Made by a program: the position numbers and the translations under genes. This document shows positions 52,041 through 59,802 of a stretch of DNA of 64,000 bases, one piece after another; positions within the stretch are counted from its first letter, which is position 1, and each line of letters starts with the position of its first letter. The notes beneath the pieces are model-generated. The model was not told the DNA's origin. It made no database searches and was given only the letters and a program-made list of their open reading frames with translations. Where the stretch lies: contig JAQXEK010000021.1 of assembly GCA_029250885.1 (NCBI GenBank), positions 91,233 to 155,232 on the forward strand, read 5' to 3'. This DNA is from Planctomycetota bacterium (GTDB lineage: Bacteria > Planctomycetota > UBA1135 > GCA-002686595).

Positions 52041-53873
52041 CTAGCTGCGGCGCAGGTCACGCAGCCTCTGGTGGTAGGCGGCAGCCAGGTTGTTGCGCGT
52101 GAGCAAAGCCACCACATGGCGCGGGTCTGCCGCCGAGACGACAGGCATCTCGTGGATCGTGTACTGGTTCATCAGCCGCAGGGCATCGTCTAGGCTGTCC
52201 TCGGGCTTCACCGTCGCGACCTCTTCCACCATAAAATCGCGTACGATCACGAGGTCCTGCACGTCCACCTCCTGGAAGATGCGTCGGATGTCCGATAACG
52301 AGAAGATGCCCACCAAACGCTTGTCGTTGTCGACCACAGGAAAGTAGGAGGCACTCTCGCCCGCGACGACTTCAAGGGCGCGCCGCAGGGTCGAGTTTTG
52401 GCTGACCATGGCGACCTCGCTGGTGTAGTCGATGACCTCGCCGACCTTCATCTTCTCCAAGACGTCCACGACGAAGTCGCCGAAGTGGGCTGGTGAATCC
52501 GCGGGTCCGTTGACCTGGGTGTCGTAGATGCCCCAGCCGCGCGCCAGTATCAGGTGGATGACCGACACCAACATCAGGGGAAGAAGAAGTCCGTAGCTAC
52601 CGGTCATCTCGCAGACGATGATGATCGCGGCGATCGGCGTCTTGGCCACGCCGGCGAAGAAGCCACCCATGCCTACCAGGGCGAAGCTAGCTGGGCTGAT
52701 GCCAAGGCTCGGGAAGTACTGCGCCCCGATTTGCCCGACGATTCCACCGAGCAGCGCACCCATGGCCAAGCTCGGCGCGAACACGCCACCGGAGCCGCCC
52801 GTCGCAATGGACAGGGACGTGGCCAGGGCCTTGCCGACCACGAGAATCGCCATGGTTGAGATGGCAAGCTGGCCGCCGATGGACCCCGTCATCAGGTCGT
52901 AACCACCGTAGAGGACACCGAATTCGCCCGTTAGGGGCGCAAGGAAGACCGCGAGGAACGCAAGCAGCAGGCCACCGAGGGCGGGCCTCGCCGGCTTCCA
53001 CAGCCAGTTCATTCGGTTAAAGGCACCGTGGATGCCATTAAACGTGCGAACGTAGAACAGGCTCGCGATCGTACACAACAGAGCGAGTCCCAAGTACAGC
53101 AGCAGCTCCCTTGGGTCGCCCTGGGTCAGGGTTCCCAGGACTTCGCTGGAGATGTGAATCGCCTTGGTCTCGCCGGTGATCGAGGTGAAGGTCGTGTAGC
53201 CAACGATCGACGAGATAATGCACGGAATGATCGCGTCGCCCTCGAACTCCGGCTTTCTGTACAGGACCTCGGGCGCGAAGAGCGCGCCAGCCAGAGGAGC
53301 CGTGAAGAGCGCGCCGATTCCAGCGCTCGCTCCGGCCAACAGGAAGATGCGCCGATCCCGATCGCCCAGCCCCATGGCCTTTGAAGCGGTGCTACCGATA
53401 CCACTTCCGACCTGGGCAACAGGGCCCTCTTGCCCAGCGGAGCCGCCGGAGCCGATGGTAATCGCGGACGTCAGGGCCTTGATAAAGATGACGCGCTTGC
53501 GAACCGCGCCGCCTAGGTCGTGGAAGGTGCGGATCAGCTGTTCGGTTCCATGGCCCTCGGACTCGGGCGCCCACTTGTACGTGATCCAGCCAACCAACAG
53601 TCCGGCCAGGGGCAGGATGAAAAACAGCGGCCAGTTGTCGGCGAAGGCTTGAAGAAGGCCGAGGCTGGCTCCCACTTGGCCAAGCCCTTCGGTCTCGAGT
53701 TCGATTGCCCGGGCAAGGGCATTGGCCTTTAGAAGGTCAACGAGATGATCGAAGCCAACGGCCGCAAGGCCACCGCCCACACCAATGAGCGTGGCCATGC
53801 CGATCCACTTGCCCATGTAGCCAAGTTCGCCGGAGCCGAGCTGACCGAAGAATGTCTGAAGGCGCTTCGCCAT
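52041..53873 (-). CDS. ClC-type chloride channel/antiporter with C-terminal CBS pair
   Basis: A 610-residue protein. The membrane part shows the ClC filter motifs GQEGP (147-151, gating Glu149) and GGVFAPSLAMG, while the first motif reads SEGHGT (105-110) instead of GSGIP, so the Ser is missing. Eighteen or so helices fit the ClC fold. The C-terminal 150 residues hold two CBS domains (STLRRALEVVAGESASYFPVVDNDKRLVGIFSL and ESLDDALRLMNQYTIHEMPVV). It moves Cl- or another anion, perhaps with proton exchange. It lies 21 bases behind the small Cys-pair gene and ATPase gene, probably in the same transcript. Confidence 0.88.
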   Translation of the reverse strand: MAKRLQTFFGQLGSGELGYMGKWIGMATLIGVGGGLAAVGFDHLVDLLKANALARAIELETEGLGQVGASLGLLQAFADNWPLFFILPLAGLLVGWITYKWAPESEGHGTEQLIRTFHDLGGAVRKRVIFIKALTSAITIGSGGSAGQEGPVAQVGSGIGSTASKAMGLGDRDRRIFLLAGASAGIGALFTAPLAGALFAPEVLYRKPEFEGDAIIPCIISSIVGYTTFTSITGETKAIHISSEVLGTLTQGDPRELLLYLGLALLCTIASLFYVRTFNGIHGAFNRMNWLWKPARPALGGLLLAFLAVFLAPLTGEFGVLYGGYDLMTGSIGGQLAISTMAILVVGKALATSLSIATGGSGGVFAPSLAMGALLGGIVGQIGAQYFPSLGISPASFALVGMGGFFAGVAKTPIAAIIIVCEMTGSYGLLLPLMLVSVIHLILARGWGIYDTQVNGPADSPAHFGDFVVDVLEKMKVGEVIDYTSEVAMVSQNSTLRRALEVVAGESASYFPVVDNDKRLVGIFSLSDIRRIFQEVDVQDLVIVRDFMVEEVATVKPEDSLDDALRLMNQYTIHEMPVVSAADPRHVVALLTRNNLAAAYHQRLRDLRRS

Positions 53874-53894
53874 GGGCGCAGCATAAACTCCGGC

Positions 53895-54227
53895 CTAGTC
53901 ACTGGGCCAGAGCAGATCCCTCTCTTCCTTAATCTGACGCAAGAGTCGCAACAAGACCGGCCCCTCGTCCATCAGGAAGAGTGCATCCATGTTTAGCTGG
54001 CACACCGCGCAGACCGGGCGTTCGCCGCTGTAGCTCATGACGTCTAGCTTGCCGATCTCCACGTGCTCTATGCCAAAGCGGTCGGCGTCGATCGGCGTTC
54101 CGTCTTCGTGGAAGCCAAAGAACAGCTTCACATCCGCGGGCTTGCGACGGCATAGGTAGCAGCGGTCCGCGCCATCCGCGCGGTCGAGGGCGGAGAAGTA
54201 GCCCTGGAAGGTCTTGTCAATGCTCAT
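53895..54227 (-). CDS. Small conserved-looking protein with two CxxC pairs
   Basis: A 110-residue protein. CYLC near residue 23 and CAVC near residue 78 could form a zinc knuckle pair. The middle carries an acidic patch and the C-terminus is a charged helix (LLRLLRQIKEERDLLWPSD). I recognise no named family. The start overlaps the stop of the DUF234-type ATPase by 4 bases, so it is translated with it, and the ClC gene follows by 21 bases. It may be a metal-binding partner of the ATPase. Confidence 0.6.
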   Translation of the reverse strand: MSIDKTFQGYFSALDRADGADRCYLCRRKPADVKLFFGFHEDGTPIDADRFGIEHVEIGKLDVMSYSGERPVCAVCQLNMDALFLMDEGPVLLRLLRQIKEERDLLWPSD

Positions 54228-55585
54228 CGTGCGGTTTTGCCCTGGACGCGCATGCGAATCGGCTCGGCATCGTTACCTGTGAGCTCAAACTGGGCCACCG
54301 TCACCTTGCCCGCAAACACCTTGCGCAGCTCGTCGATCTCACCTTCGAGTGTCGAGGTTGGAGCGGCGAGTGCCGGGTCTGGGAGGAGCACCGCGGCCAC
54401 TGCCGAGCCGTCTTCCAGTCTTCCGATGGCCCGCACAAAGGCGCCGCTGTGGCGGCCGACCTCGAGCACCTCAAGACCCAGGTCGCAGGCGGCCTCGCGC
54501 TTCATGAAATCCGTCACAAAGTCGACCTTCGCGTCGTCCATTAGGCGCGCAAAGTCGGGCTTGACGAATTGTTCCAGCACACGGGGCCCGCGTCCGGCTT
54601 CGATCAACGACAGGTGCGGCTGCACGTGGCGGAAGTGGAACGAGACGAAGCGGTCGGCGACCCGGTACACCCCGCGCCGCGACCGCAGCGGATTGGGATC
54701 GGTCAGGGGAATCGAGCGCTCGACCAAGCCCAGCTCCCGCAGGACGTGCAGGTACTTGTTTGCTGTGGTGGAGTCTACGCCCACGGTCAGGGCGATGTCG
54801 CCGACCCGGCTCGCGCCGCCCGCAACCGCACATAGGATGCTGTTGTAGGTGGCGGGGTTGTTGAGCTCGGTCTTCAAGAGGAATGCGACCTCGTCGAAGA
54901 GGTAGCCCTCGGGGCGCAGCACCTCCCGCAGCAGGTTCTCTTCGATGTCGCGCTTCTGGTGAAAGCGCCGAAGGTATGCGGGCATACCACCCAGGATTCC
55001 ATAGGCCAGCACGCGCTGGTCCAGGTCCCAGGTGGGGTGGAAGGCCATCGCCTCGGTGGGGGCCAGAGGCTCGAGGCGCCGTTGGCCGGTGCGCCGCCCG
55101 AAGAGCGGAGACTTTTCCGATAGAACCTCCTTCTCCATAAACGAGACCTGGCTACCGCAGAGCACGAACATCAGCTTCGAGCGCTTGCCGCGCTGGTCCC
55201 AGAACTGCTGCAGCAGCGACGCCAATCCCTTGGTGGACTCGCAAAGGTAGGGGAACTCGTCGAGTACGATCACGAGGCGCTCGTCCGAGGCCCGCTCGGC
55301 TGCGAAGCCGAAGGCGCTAGGCCAGTCCGGAAACTCGATCCCATCCAGAATAGGGTCCCCCAGACCCTCCCGGAGGGCGTCCCGGAAGCCCTTGAGGTTG
55401 TCCTTCTCCCGAACCTGGGCAGCCAGGAAGTAGACCGCGCGCCTGCCATCGCAGAACTGCTGCAGGAGCTCGGTCTTGCCCACCCGACGCCTTCCGTAGA
55501 GGACGAACAGCTCGGGATCTTCGGAGTCGTAAAGCTCGTCCAGGACGTCAAGTTCCCGTGAGCGACCTATAAATGCGTCAGCCAT
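54224..55585 (-). CDS. Archaeal-type P-loop ATPase with DUF234 domain
   Basis: A 453-residue protein of the archaeal ATPase/DUF234 family. FIGRSRELDVLDELY precedes the Walker A GRRRVGKTELL (about 30-40). Walker B is VIVLDEFPYL with the arginine-rich sensor region later. A winged-helix segment (SRVGDIALTVGVDSTTANKYLHVLRELGLVERSIPL) and the C-terminal DUF234 nuclease-like part (DFVTDFMKREAACDLGLEVLEVGRH) follow. Members occur widely in archaea and patchily in bacteria, with unknown roles, sometimes considered mobile or defence-related. It heads the three-gene minus-strand unit and has repeated TATAC boxes directly upstream. Confidence 0.85.
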   Translation of the reverse strand: MADAFIGRSRELDVLDELYDSEDPELFVLYGRRRVGKTELLQQFCDGRRAVYFLAAQVREKDNLKGFRDALREGLGDPILDGIEFPDWPSAFGFAAERASDERLVIVLDEFPYLCESTKGLASLLQQFWDQRGKRSKLMFVLCGSQVSFMEKEVLSEKSPLFGRRTGQRRLEPLAPTEAMAFHPTWDLDQRVLAYGILGGMPAYLRRFHQKRDIEENLLREVLRPEGYLFDEVAFLLKTELNNPATYNSILCAVAGGASRVGDIALTVGVDSTTANKYLHVLRELGLVERSIPLTDPNPLRSRRGVYRVADRFVSFHFRHVQPHLSLIEAGRGPRVLEQFVKPDFARLMDDAKVDFVTDFMKREAACDLGLEVLEVGRHSGAFVRAIGRLEDGSAVAAVLLPDPALAAPTSTLEGEIDELRKVFAGKVTVAQFELTGNDAEPIRMRVQGKTAR

Positions 55586-55640
55586 AAGGCGCAGTATACG
55601 GGTCCGTAATATACCCGGCAGTATAATAATCGGAATACTT
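55586..55640 (-). promoter_or_regulatory. Promoter/operator with repeated TATAC boxes
   Basis: On the minus strand, TATACTG occurs twice (ending 55592 and 55619, 27 bases apart), with GTATA...TATAC inverted arms (spacer 11) between them and a further GTATTCCG outside. TATACT around 55625-55620 fits a -10 box about 35 bases before the ATG at 55585. This AT-rich patch stands out in high-GC DNA. Confidence 0.5.
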
Positions 55641-55707
55641 TAGGCCCTCAAGCCACATTCCTAGCCCCCTGGAGTTCTAGGGGGTATCCCCACGGACTCC
55701 CACTCCT

Positions 55708-55744
55708 AAAAATGTCGATCGCCGCGCGGACGAGCACGGCGATC
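55708..55744 (-). terminator. Intrinsic terminator after the coiled-coil gene
   Basis: A perfect 8-base-pair stem GATCGCCG/CGGCGATC (55744-55737 with 55724-55717, 12-base loop) is followed on the minus strand by GACA and TTTTT. It lies about 96 bases beyond the stop at 55840. Confidence 0.6.
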
Positions 55745-55839
55745 ATCGCTTAGACGATAAGCAGGGCAATCAAGAAGGATACGATCAATACCCGAGGCTG
55801 GCACGTCTCCGGCAAGCTACAGCCTGAATCTAGTCCGGG

Positions 55840-56565
55840 CTACTGCCCGCCACGTCCGCCGCCGCCGTTACGTCCGCCCCAACCCGTGTTGGACTCGTTG
55901 TAGGCCTCGATCTGCTCGGCCGTCAGGAACTGCTCGAGGGCCAGGGCCGTGTCGTCGCGCAAGCCACGCATTTCGTCGCGCACAGCATCCATGTCGCCGG
56001 TGCCGCTGCGCATGGCGTCACGGAGGTCATCGCGCTTGGCGCTCTCATTCCAGAGCGTGTCGTAGAGTTGGGACGCCTGGGTGCCATACAGGCCGAGATC
56101 CTCAGACATCCTGTCGACGCGCGCCTGAAGCCTAACGGCTTCGCGCTCGTCCCGTGCGATCTCGCGGTCGACATCTTCTTGGTCGCGGATCTGCGTAAGG
56201 GTAGAGGCCACGAGGTCCTTGACCGAACCTTGGTCGCCGCTAGCTTTGGCCATGTAGGCCTCGACAGCAGCGAGGATCGCTGGGTCTGCGGGTGCGCTGA
56301 GCACCTCACCTTCACCGAGGACGAGCTCGCGGCCCATGCCTCGGTTGTGGCTCTCGAGCATGCTCAGTCGACGCTCAAGGGACTCCGTGGCGGTCACGAG
56401 CTTGTCCAGCTGAACCGAGACCAGTTCGCCTGAGGCGGGGGAGAGCACTTCATTGCCGGGCGTGCTGGCTGCAACGGCACCGGGTGCAAGGAGGTAGGTA
56501 GCAAGGCTGCCGGTGATGCCGGCTGCCACGGCGCAGATGCCGAGCAAGAGGGGTGATGAGGCCAT
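55840..56565 (-). CDS. Membrane-anchored coiled-coil protein with Spy-like pattern and Gly-rich tail
   Basis: About 241 residues from the ATG at 56565; the frame is open to 56649 but the extra part is not signal-like. One N-terminal transmembrane helix (about 5-25) is followed by an Ala/Pro linker and a long helical region with repeated charged heptads. Near the C-terminus, LEQFLTAEQIEAYNES matches the LTxxQ..... ending of Spy/CpxP-type helical proteins. The last 15 residues are GWGGRNGGGGRGGQ. The domain faces the periplasm by the anchor. Its own terminator lies downstream. Function unknown. Confidence 0.55.
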   Translation of the reverse strand: MASSPLLLGICAVAAGITGSLATYLLAPGAVAASTPGNEVLSPASGELVSVQLDKLVTATESLERRLSMLESHNRGMGRELVLGEGEVLSAPADPAILAAVEAYMAKASGDQGSVKDLVASTLTQIRDQEDVDREIARDEREAVRLQARVDRMSEDLGLYGTQASQLYDTLWNESAKRDDLRDAMRSGTGDMDAVRDEMRGLRDDTALALEQFLTAEQIEAYNESNTGWGGRNGGGGRGGQ

Positions 56566-56660
56566 AACAATGAGTGGTGTAACAATGGAAGGGGAGTAGA
56601 GTCTGCCGTGTAAACCCAGGGCTTGTACTGGCGTTCCGGCACAATACACAGTCTCTACGG

Positions 56661-56703
56661 GAAAAGGGCCCTAGGCACGCCCCTTGGGGTGCCTAGGGCC
56701 CTT
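56661..56703 (-). terminator. Strong intrinsic terminator after the Met-rich gene
   Basis: A perfect 15-base-pair stem (56703-56689 with 56678-56664) with a 10-base loop is followed on the minus strand by TTTTC at 56665-56661. It begins 20 bases downstream of the stop at 56723. Confidence 0.75.
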
Positions 56704-56722
56704 GAAATGGGTTCCGAAACTT

Positions 56723-58429
56723 TTAGTTTTCGAGTCCTTGCATCCGCTGGACGAACTCGCCGACCTGGACTAGGTCCATTCTGATGCCGCCGGTCCACTC
56801 GGTCTTGGAGGCGCCGAAGTAGAAGTTCATCGGCATGTTCAGGCCCTCGACCGCTTCGAGCGGAAGGGGGGGCTCACCCAAGGCGCTGGTCATCATGGGC
56901 ACTGTGCCGGAGATGATCTCGCCCAACTCGAGGCTGTAGCTTATGAAGGGGTTCGACTTATTGGCCAGGCTGGTCAGCGGAGCAAATCCCCTTGGGGTTG
57001 TACCGCCGGCGGCGATACGCCCAAGGGCTTCGGTAATGAGGTCATCGCCACCACCGACGATCATGGTTCCGATGCCACCAGACTGCGCCAGGGTGATCGT
57101 GAGATTCTCACCATACATGGCGACCATCATCTTCTGCAGGTCGGCGACCTCGGCCTCGGGAAGCTCCTCGCCCATGGAAGCCAGCATGGCCTCCATGTCG
57201 AATTCGAAGATAAAGCGCGTGAGGTTGACCTCGCCCGACTTGCCCGTCTTGGTCTCGAGGTACTTCATGCCGAGCTGCCCCCAGAATGGCTGCTCAAGGG
57301 CGCCCTTGTAGGCGGCGAGCAGGCCATCGTACTCTGCGCCATCGAAGAACATGCTCACTTCCATGCCGTTCTCAGTGAAGCCACCCGAGGCCACAAGGCC
57401 GTCGCCAAACTGGGAATAGATGTCCTGAAAGGCATCCATAGAGGCCATTAGGCCCTCGCCCATCTCGGCGGGGTACATGCTTTGGAGTGACTCCAACAGG
57501 GGGGCCATCTTGGTCATCATCTCGCCCATGTTAGCGCCGACGACCATGTTGATCGAGTCGTCGCGCATAAGAGGAAGCAGCTTGGAGAGCTTCGAGGGCC
57601 TATCGGAGGCGATGCCGGACATGGGGCTACCTTCGGAGACCACGAGGGTCTCACGGATGTCCAAGCGCGAGTCCGTGATATCTAGGGACAAGCGGAATTC
57701 CTCGATGGAGTCCATGGCACCCTCGGCCATTCCAAGGGCCGAGTCGAGCATGGAGGTCATGTTGAAAGGCATGCCGGCAGGCATCTCCGAGTCCATCTGG
57801 ATCCGGGCCATCCGCATTCCTATTTGAAGCAGGGGGCCGTAGGTGTCGAGCACCGACACCATGTCCACAGAGACGCCAATCAGGCCTGCGGGCACGGTGC
57901 CAAGGATGCGTGACTCACCAGCTTCGGGGTAGCTAGGCCCCATGGTCATTCCGACATAGTTACCGGACGTGCGCAGTTGGATCATCTCCGCAGGCATGCT
58001 GCTCATACCTGCGAAAAGCTCGCGCATGAACTCACCATCCCTCGTCGGGATCAGCACGAAGGGCTGGGGCTCCTCTTCCAAAGAGACTGGGCCCAGTGCG
58101 AAGCACAGGGGCCTTGTGTGGTCAATCATGGCGGGATCGATGCCCACTATCTGAAGCATCGTGTCCGCACTCACCATCTCGGCAACCTCAGGCATGATCT
58201 TGCCGGCAAGGTCGAGGGCGATCCCCTCGAGCTCGGCGATAGGCTTGGTCATGATGACGACGGAGAGATCAGCCGGTAGGAGAGCGGCCATGTCAGCCGG
58301 CACATCTGCGAAGGCTGAGCTGGCGGGAGCGGCTGCCACAGGAGCGGTCGTCTCCGTGAAGAGTGCGGCTGACGGAAGGCAGAGTGCGGCTGTCGCAAAG
58401 GAAGCCAATAGCAGCTTGTGAGCTTGCAT
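56723..58429 (-). CDS. Methionine-rich secreted protein, unknown family
   Basis: A 568-residue exported protein with a signal peptide (MQAHKLLLASFATAALCLPSA). Repeated alpha/beta segments suggest two related halves (LLPADLSVVIMTKPIAELEG and the later DDSINMVVGANMGEMMTKM regions have similar hydrophobic spacing), recalling DUF3352-type periplasmic proteins. Met is strikingly frequent: I count about 50 of 568, often on predicted helix faces (SMPAEM, GEMMTKM, KMMVAM). There is no metal-binding motif such as clustered His or Cys. Possible roles are a Met-rich metal or oxidant buffer or a lipid-facing protein; none is shown. The gene stands alone. Confidence 0.55.
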   Translation of the reverse strand: MQAHKLLLASFATAALCLPSAALFTETTAPVAAAPASSAFADVPADMAALLPADLSVVIMTKPIAELEGIALDLAGKIMPEVAEMVSADTMLQIVGIDPAMIDHTRPLCFALGPVSLEEEPQPFVLIPTRDGEFMRELFAGMSSMPAEMIQLRTSGNYVGMTMGPSYPEAGESRILGTVPAGLIGVSVDMVSVLDTYGPLLQIGMRMARIQMDSEMPAGMPFNMTSMLDSALGMAEGAMDSIEEFRLSLDITDSRLDIRETLVVSEGSPMSGIASDRPSKLSKLLPLMRDDSINMVVGANMGEMMTKMAPLLESLQSMYPAEMGEGLMASMDAFQDIYSQFGDGLVASGGFTENGMEVSMFFDGAEYDGLLAAYKGALEQPFWGQLGMKYLETKTGKSGEVNLTRFIFEFDMEAMLASMGEELPEAEVADLQKMMVAMYGENLTITLAQSGGIGTMIVGGGDDLITEALGRIAAGGTTPRGFAPLTSLANKSNPFISYSLELGEIISGTVPMMTSALGEPPLPLEAVEGLNMPMNFYFGASKTEWTGGIRMDLVQVGEFVQRMQGLEN

Positions 58430-58670
58430 GATGTACTTGATCGGAGTGCTGGTGTCCTGGAGCCCAGCCGTTGTCGCGGCGGTAGGGGACCAGAATCCGT
58501 TACGGTGTCGAGGCGGTGGCTTTATAGAGCGAACTCTTAATAGTGCGAACGGTGCTATTCCCCCTACAGGAGTAGGCCTCTGCCCCAGTTGTCTCTCCTA
58601 AGTTTCGGCTCCAGCTCCTCCGGCAATTGAGCCAAAGTCGAGATTGCCGCAGGTGTCTTTGTGACAGCGC

Positions 58671-59792
58671 CTACAAGCGGCGTATTTGGCCGCCCACAAG
58701 GCGCGGCTGGGAGACGTAGACTTCACCGGTGCCCTCGCCGTTCTCGAGCCATTGCGACTCGATCGTCAGCTTTTGGATCGGGCCATCAATGTCCGGGATC
58801 GACTCCTCCCAAGAGCGCCAGACCGCGGCATCGCCTGGCTCCCGAAGCAATACGCGGTCCCCAATCCAGAGGTCGTTCAGGCGCAGGGTGAAGCGCACTC
58901 CTAGCATATCGGGGTTAGCGCTCCAGCCCATGGCTATGTTGCTGGTAAAGACGCGGGCGTTCGTGTCGCCAAAGGCATCGGTCGCGACTTCCCAGCTGGC
59001 CCGAGCCATTCCGTTTGACTGGCTATCGCGGACCAAGGTGGCACGAACCGTGTCGTGGTAGCGCTGGCCGAAGTTCATCGGCCCCATAAACTCGAAGCTG
59101 TCCGAGGTGACCTCGTCGACTGGGAAGTGCACCGGCCTGCGGCCGTCGCGCAGCCTCTCGGGCGTGACACTAAGCAGCTCACTGTGGTCGCCGGGGATCA
59201 CGTAGGAGAGGGCCACTCCGTTGGTCGTAGAGAAGGCCTCGGCGATTGCTGTAAAGGTGCCGTCCTTGCGTTTTATACAGATCTCGGCGAAGCTCTGGAC
59301 CGTGACTGCGGTCGGCTCGGATTGGGCGTCAAGGCGAAGAAAAAGACCTGCGAGCTGCTCGGTATAGAGCTGTGGCTGGGTCGTTCCAGGACCAATCTTC
59401 GTATTGCTGCCGATGAGCAGCACGCTGAGTGGCCGGACCTCGTCAAGGAAGAGGCCGAGAGCGATTCCGTCGTCAATGTGACCGGCCACATTGAAGTGAC
59501 GCATCGGTCCTACTCCACCGCCATGGAACTTCTCGATAATCGTGAGCCCTGGGCCCAACTCGTTGTGCTTGTTGTACTCGGTAGCACCGACAAATAAGCT
59601 CTTGTAGATCGCTCGCTGGCCCATCTCGCGGGCGCGCAGGCTCCAACCGGTAGAGTAGATTCGCACAGTCTGGTCTTGGGCCCGATCTTCCACAGGAGGG
59701 GGCCCAAGTCGGGCTTGGTTGTGGACTTGCTCTTGCTTGAGACCAAGGGCCACAAGCAGCAAGGCAACAGCGATGAGCAGGACGGAGCGCAT
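58671..59792 (-). CDS. Exported protein with ILEI/FAM3-like segment
   Basis: A 373-residue protein with an N-terminal hydrophobic signal or anchor (about 4-18). Residues about 80-130 (GPGLTIIEKF, HFNVAGHIDDGIALGLFLDEVRPLSVLLIGSNT) resemble the ILEI/PANDER/FAM3 carbohydrate-binding-like fold, in which a 'g.nvvv' strand and a strongly hydrophobic 'vlv' strand flank a helix. The remainder is beta rich with an unassigned domain. It is the last gene of the CotH operon, 10 bases after the CotH stop. The ILEI match is by eye and tentative. Confidence 0.5.
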   Translation of the reverse strand: MRSVLLIAVALLLVALGLKQEQVHNQARLGPPPVEDRAQDQTVRIYSTGWSLRAREMGQRAIYKSLFVGATEYNKHNELGPGLTIIEKFHGGGVGPMRHFNVAGHIDDGIALGLFLDEVRPLSVLLIGSNTKIGPGTTQPQLYTEQLAGLFLRLDAQSEPTAVTVQSFAEICIKRKDGTFTAIAEAFSTTNGVALSYVIPGDHSELLSVTPERLRDGRRPVHFPVDEVTSDSFEFMGPMNFGQRYHDTVRATLVRDSQSNGMARASWEVATDAFGDTNARVFTSNIAMGWSANPDMLGVRFTLRLNDLWIGDRVLLREPGDAAVWRSWEESIPDIDGPIQKLTIESQWLENGEGTGEVYVSQPRLVGGQIRRL

Positions 59793-59802
59793 GGACTTAG
59801 GC

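Noticed and set aside
55586..55640. A CRISPR-like or IS end repeat
   Set aside because: Only a few short TATAC units exist, with no spacers of uniform length and no transposase gene nearby; a promoter/operator reading fits better.
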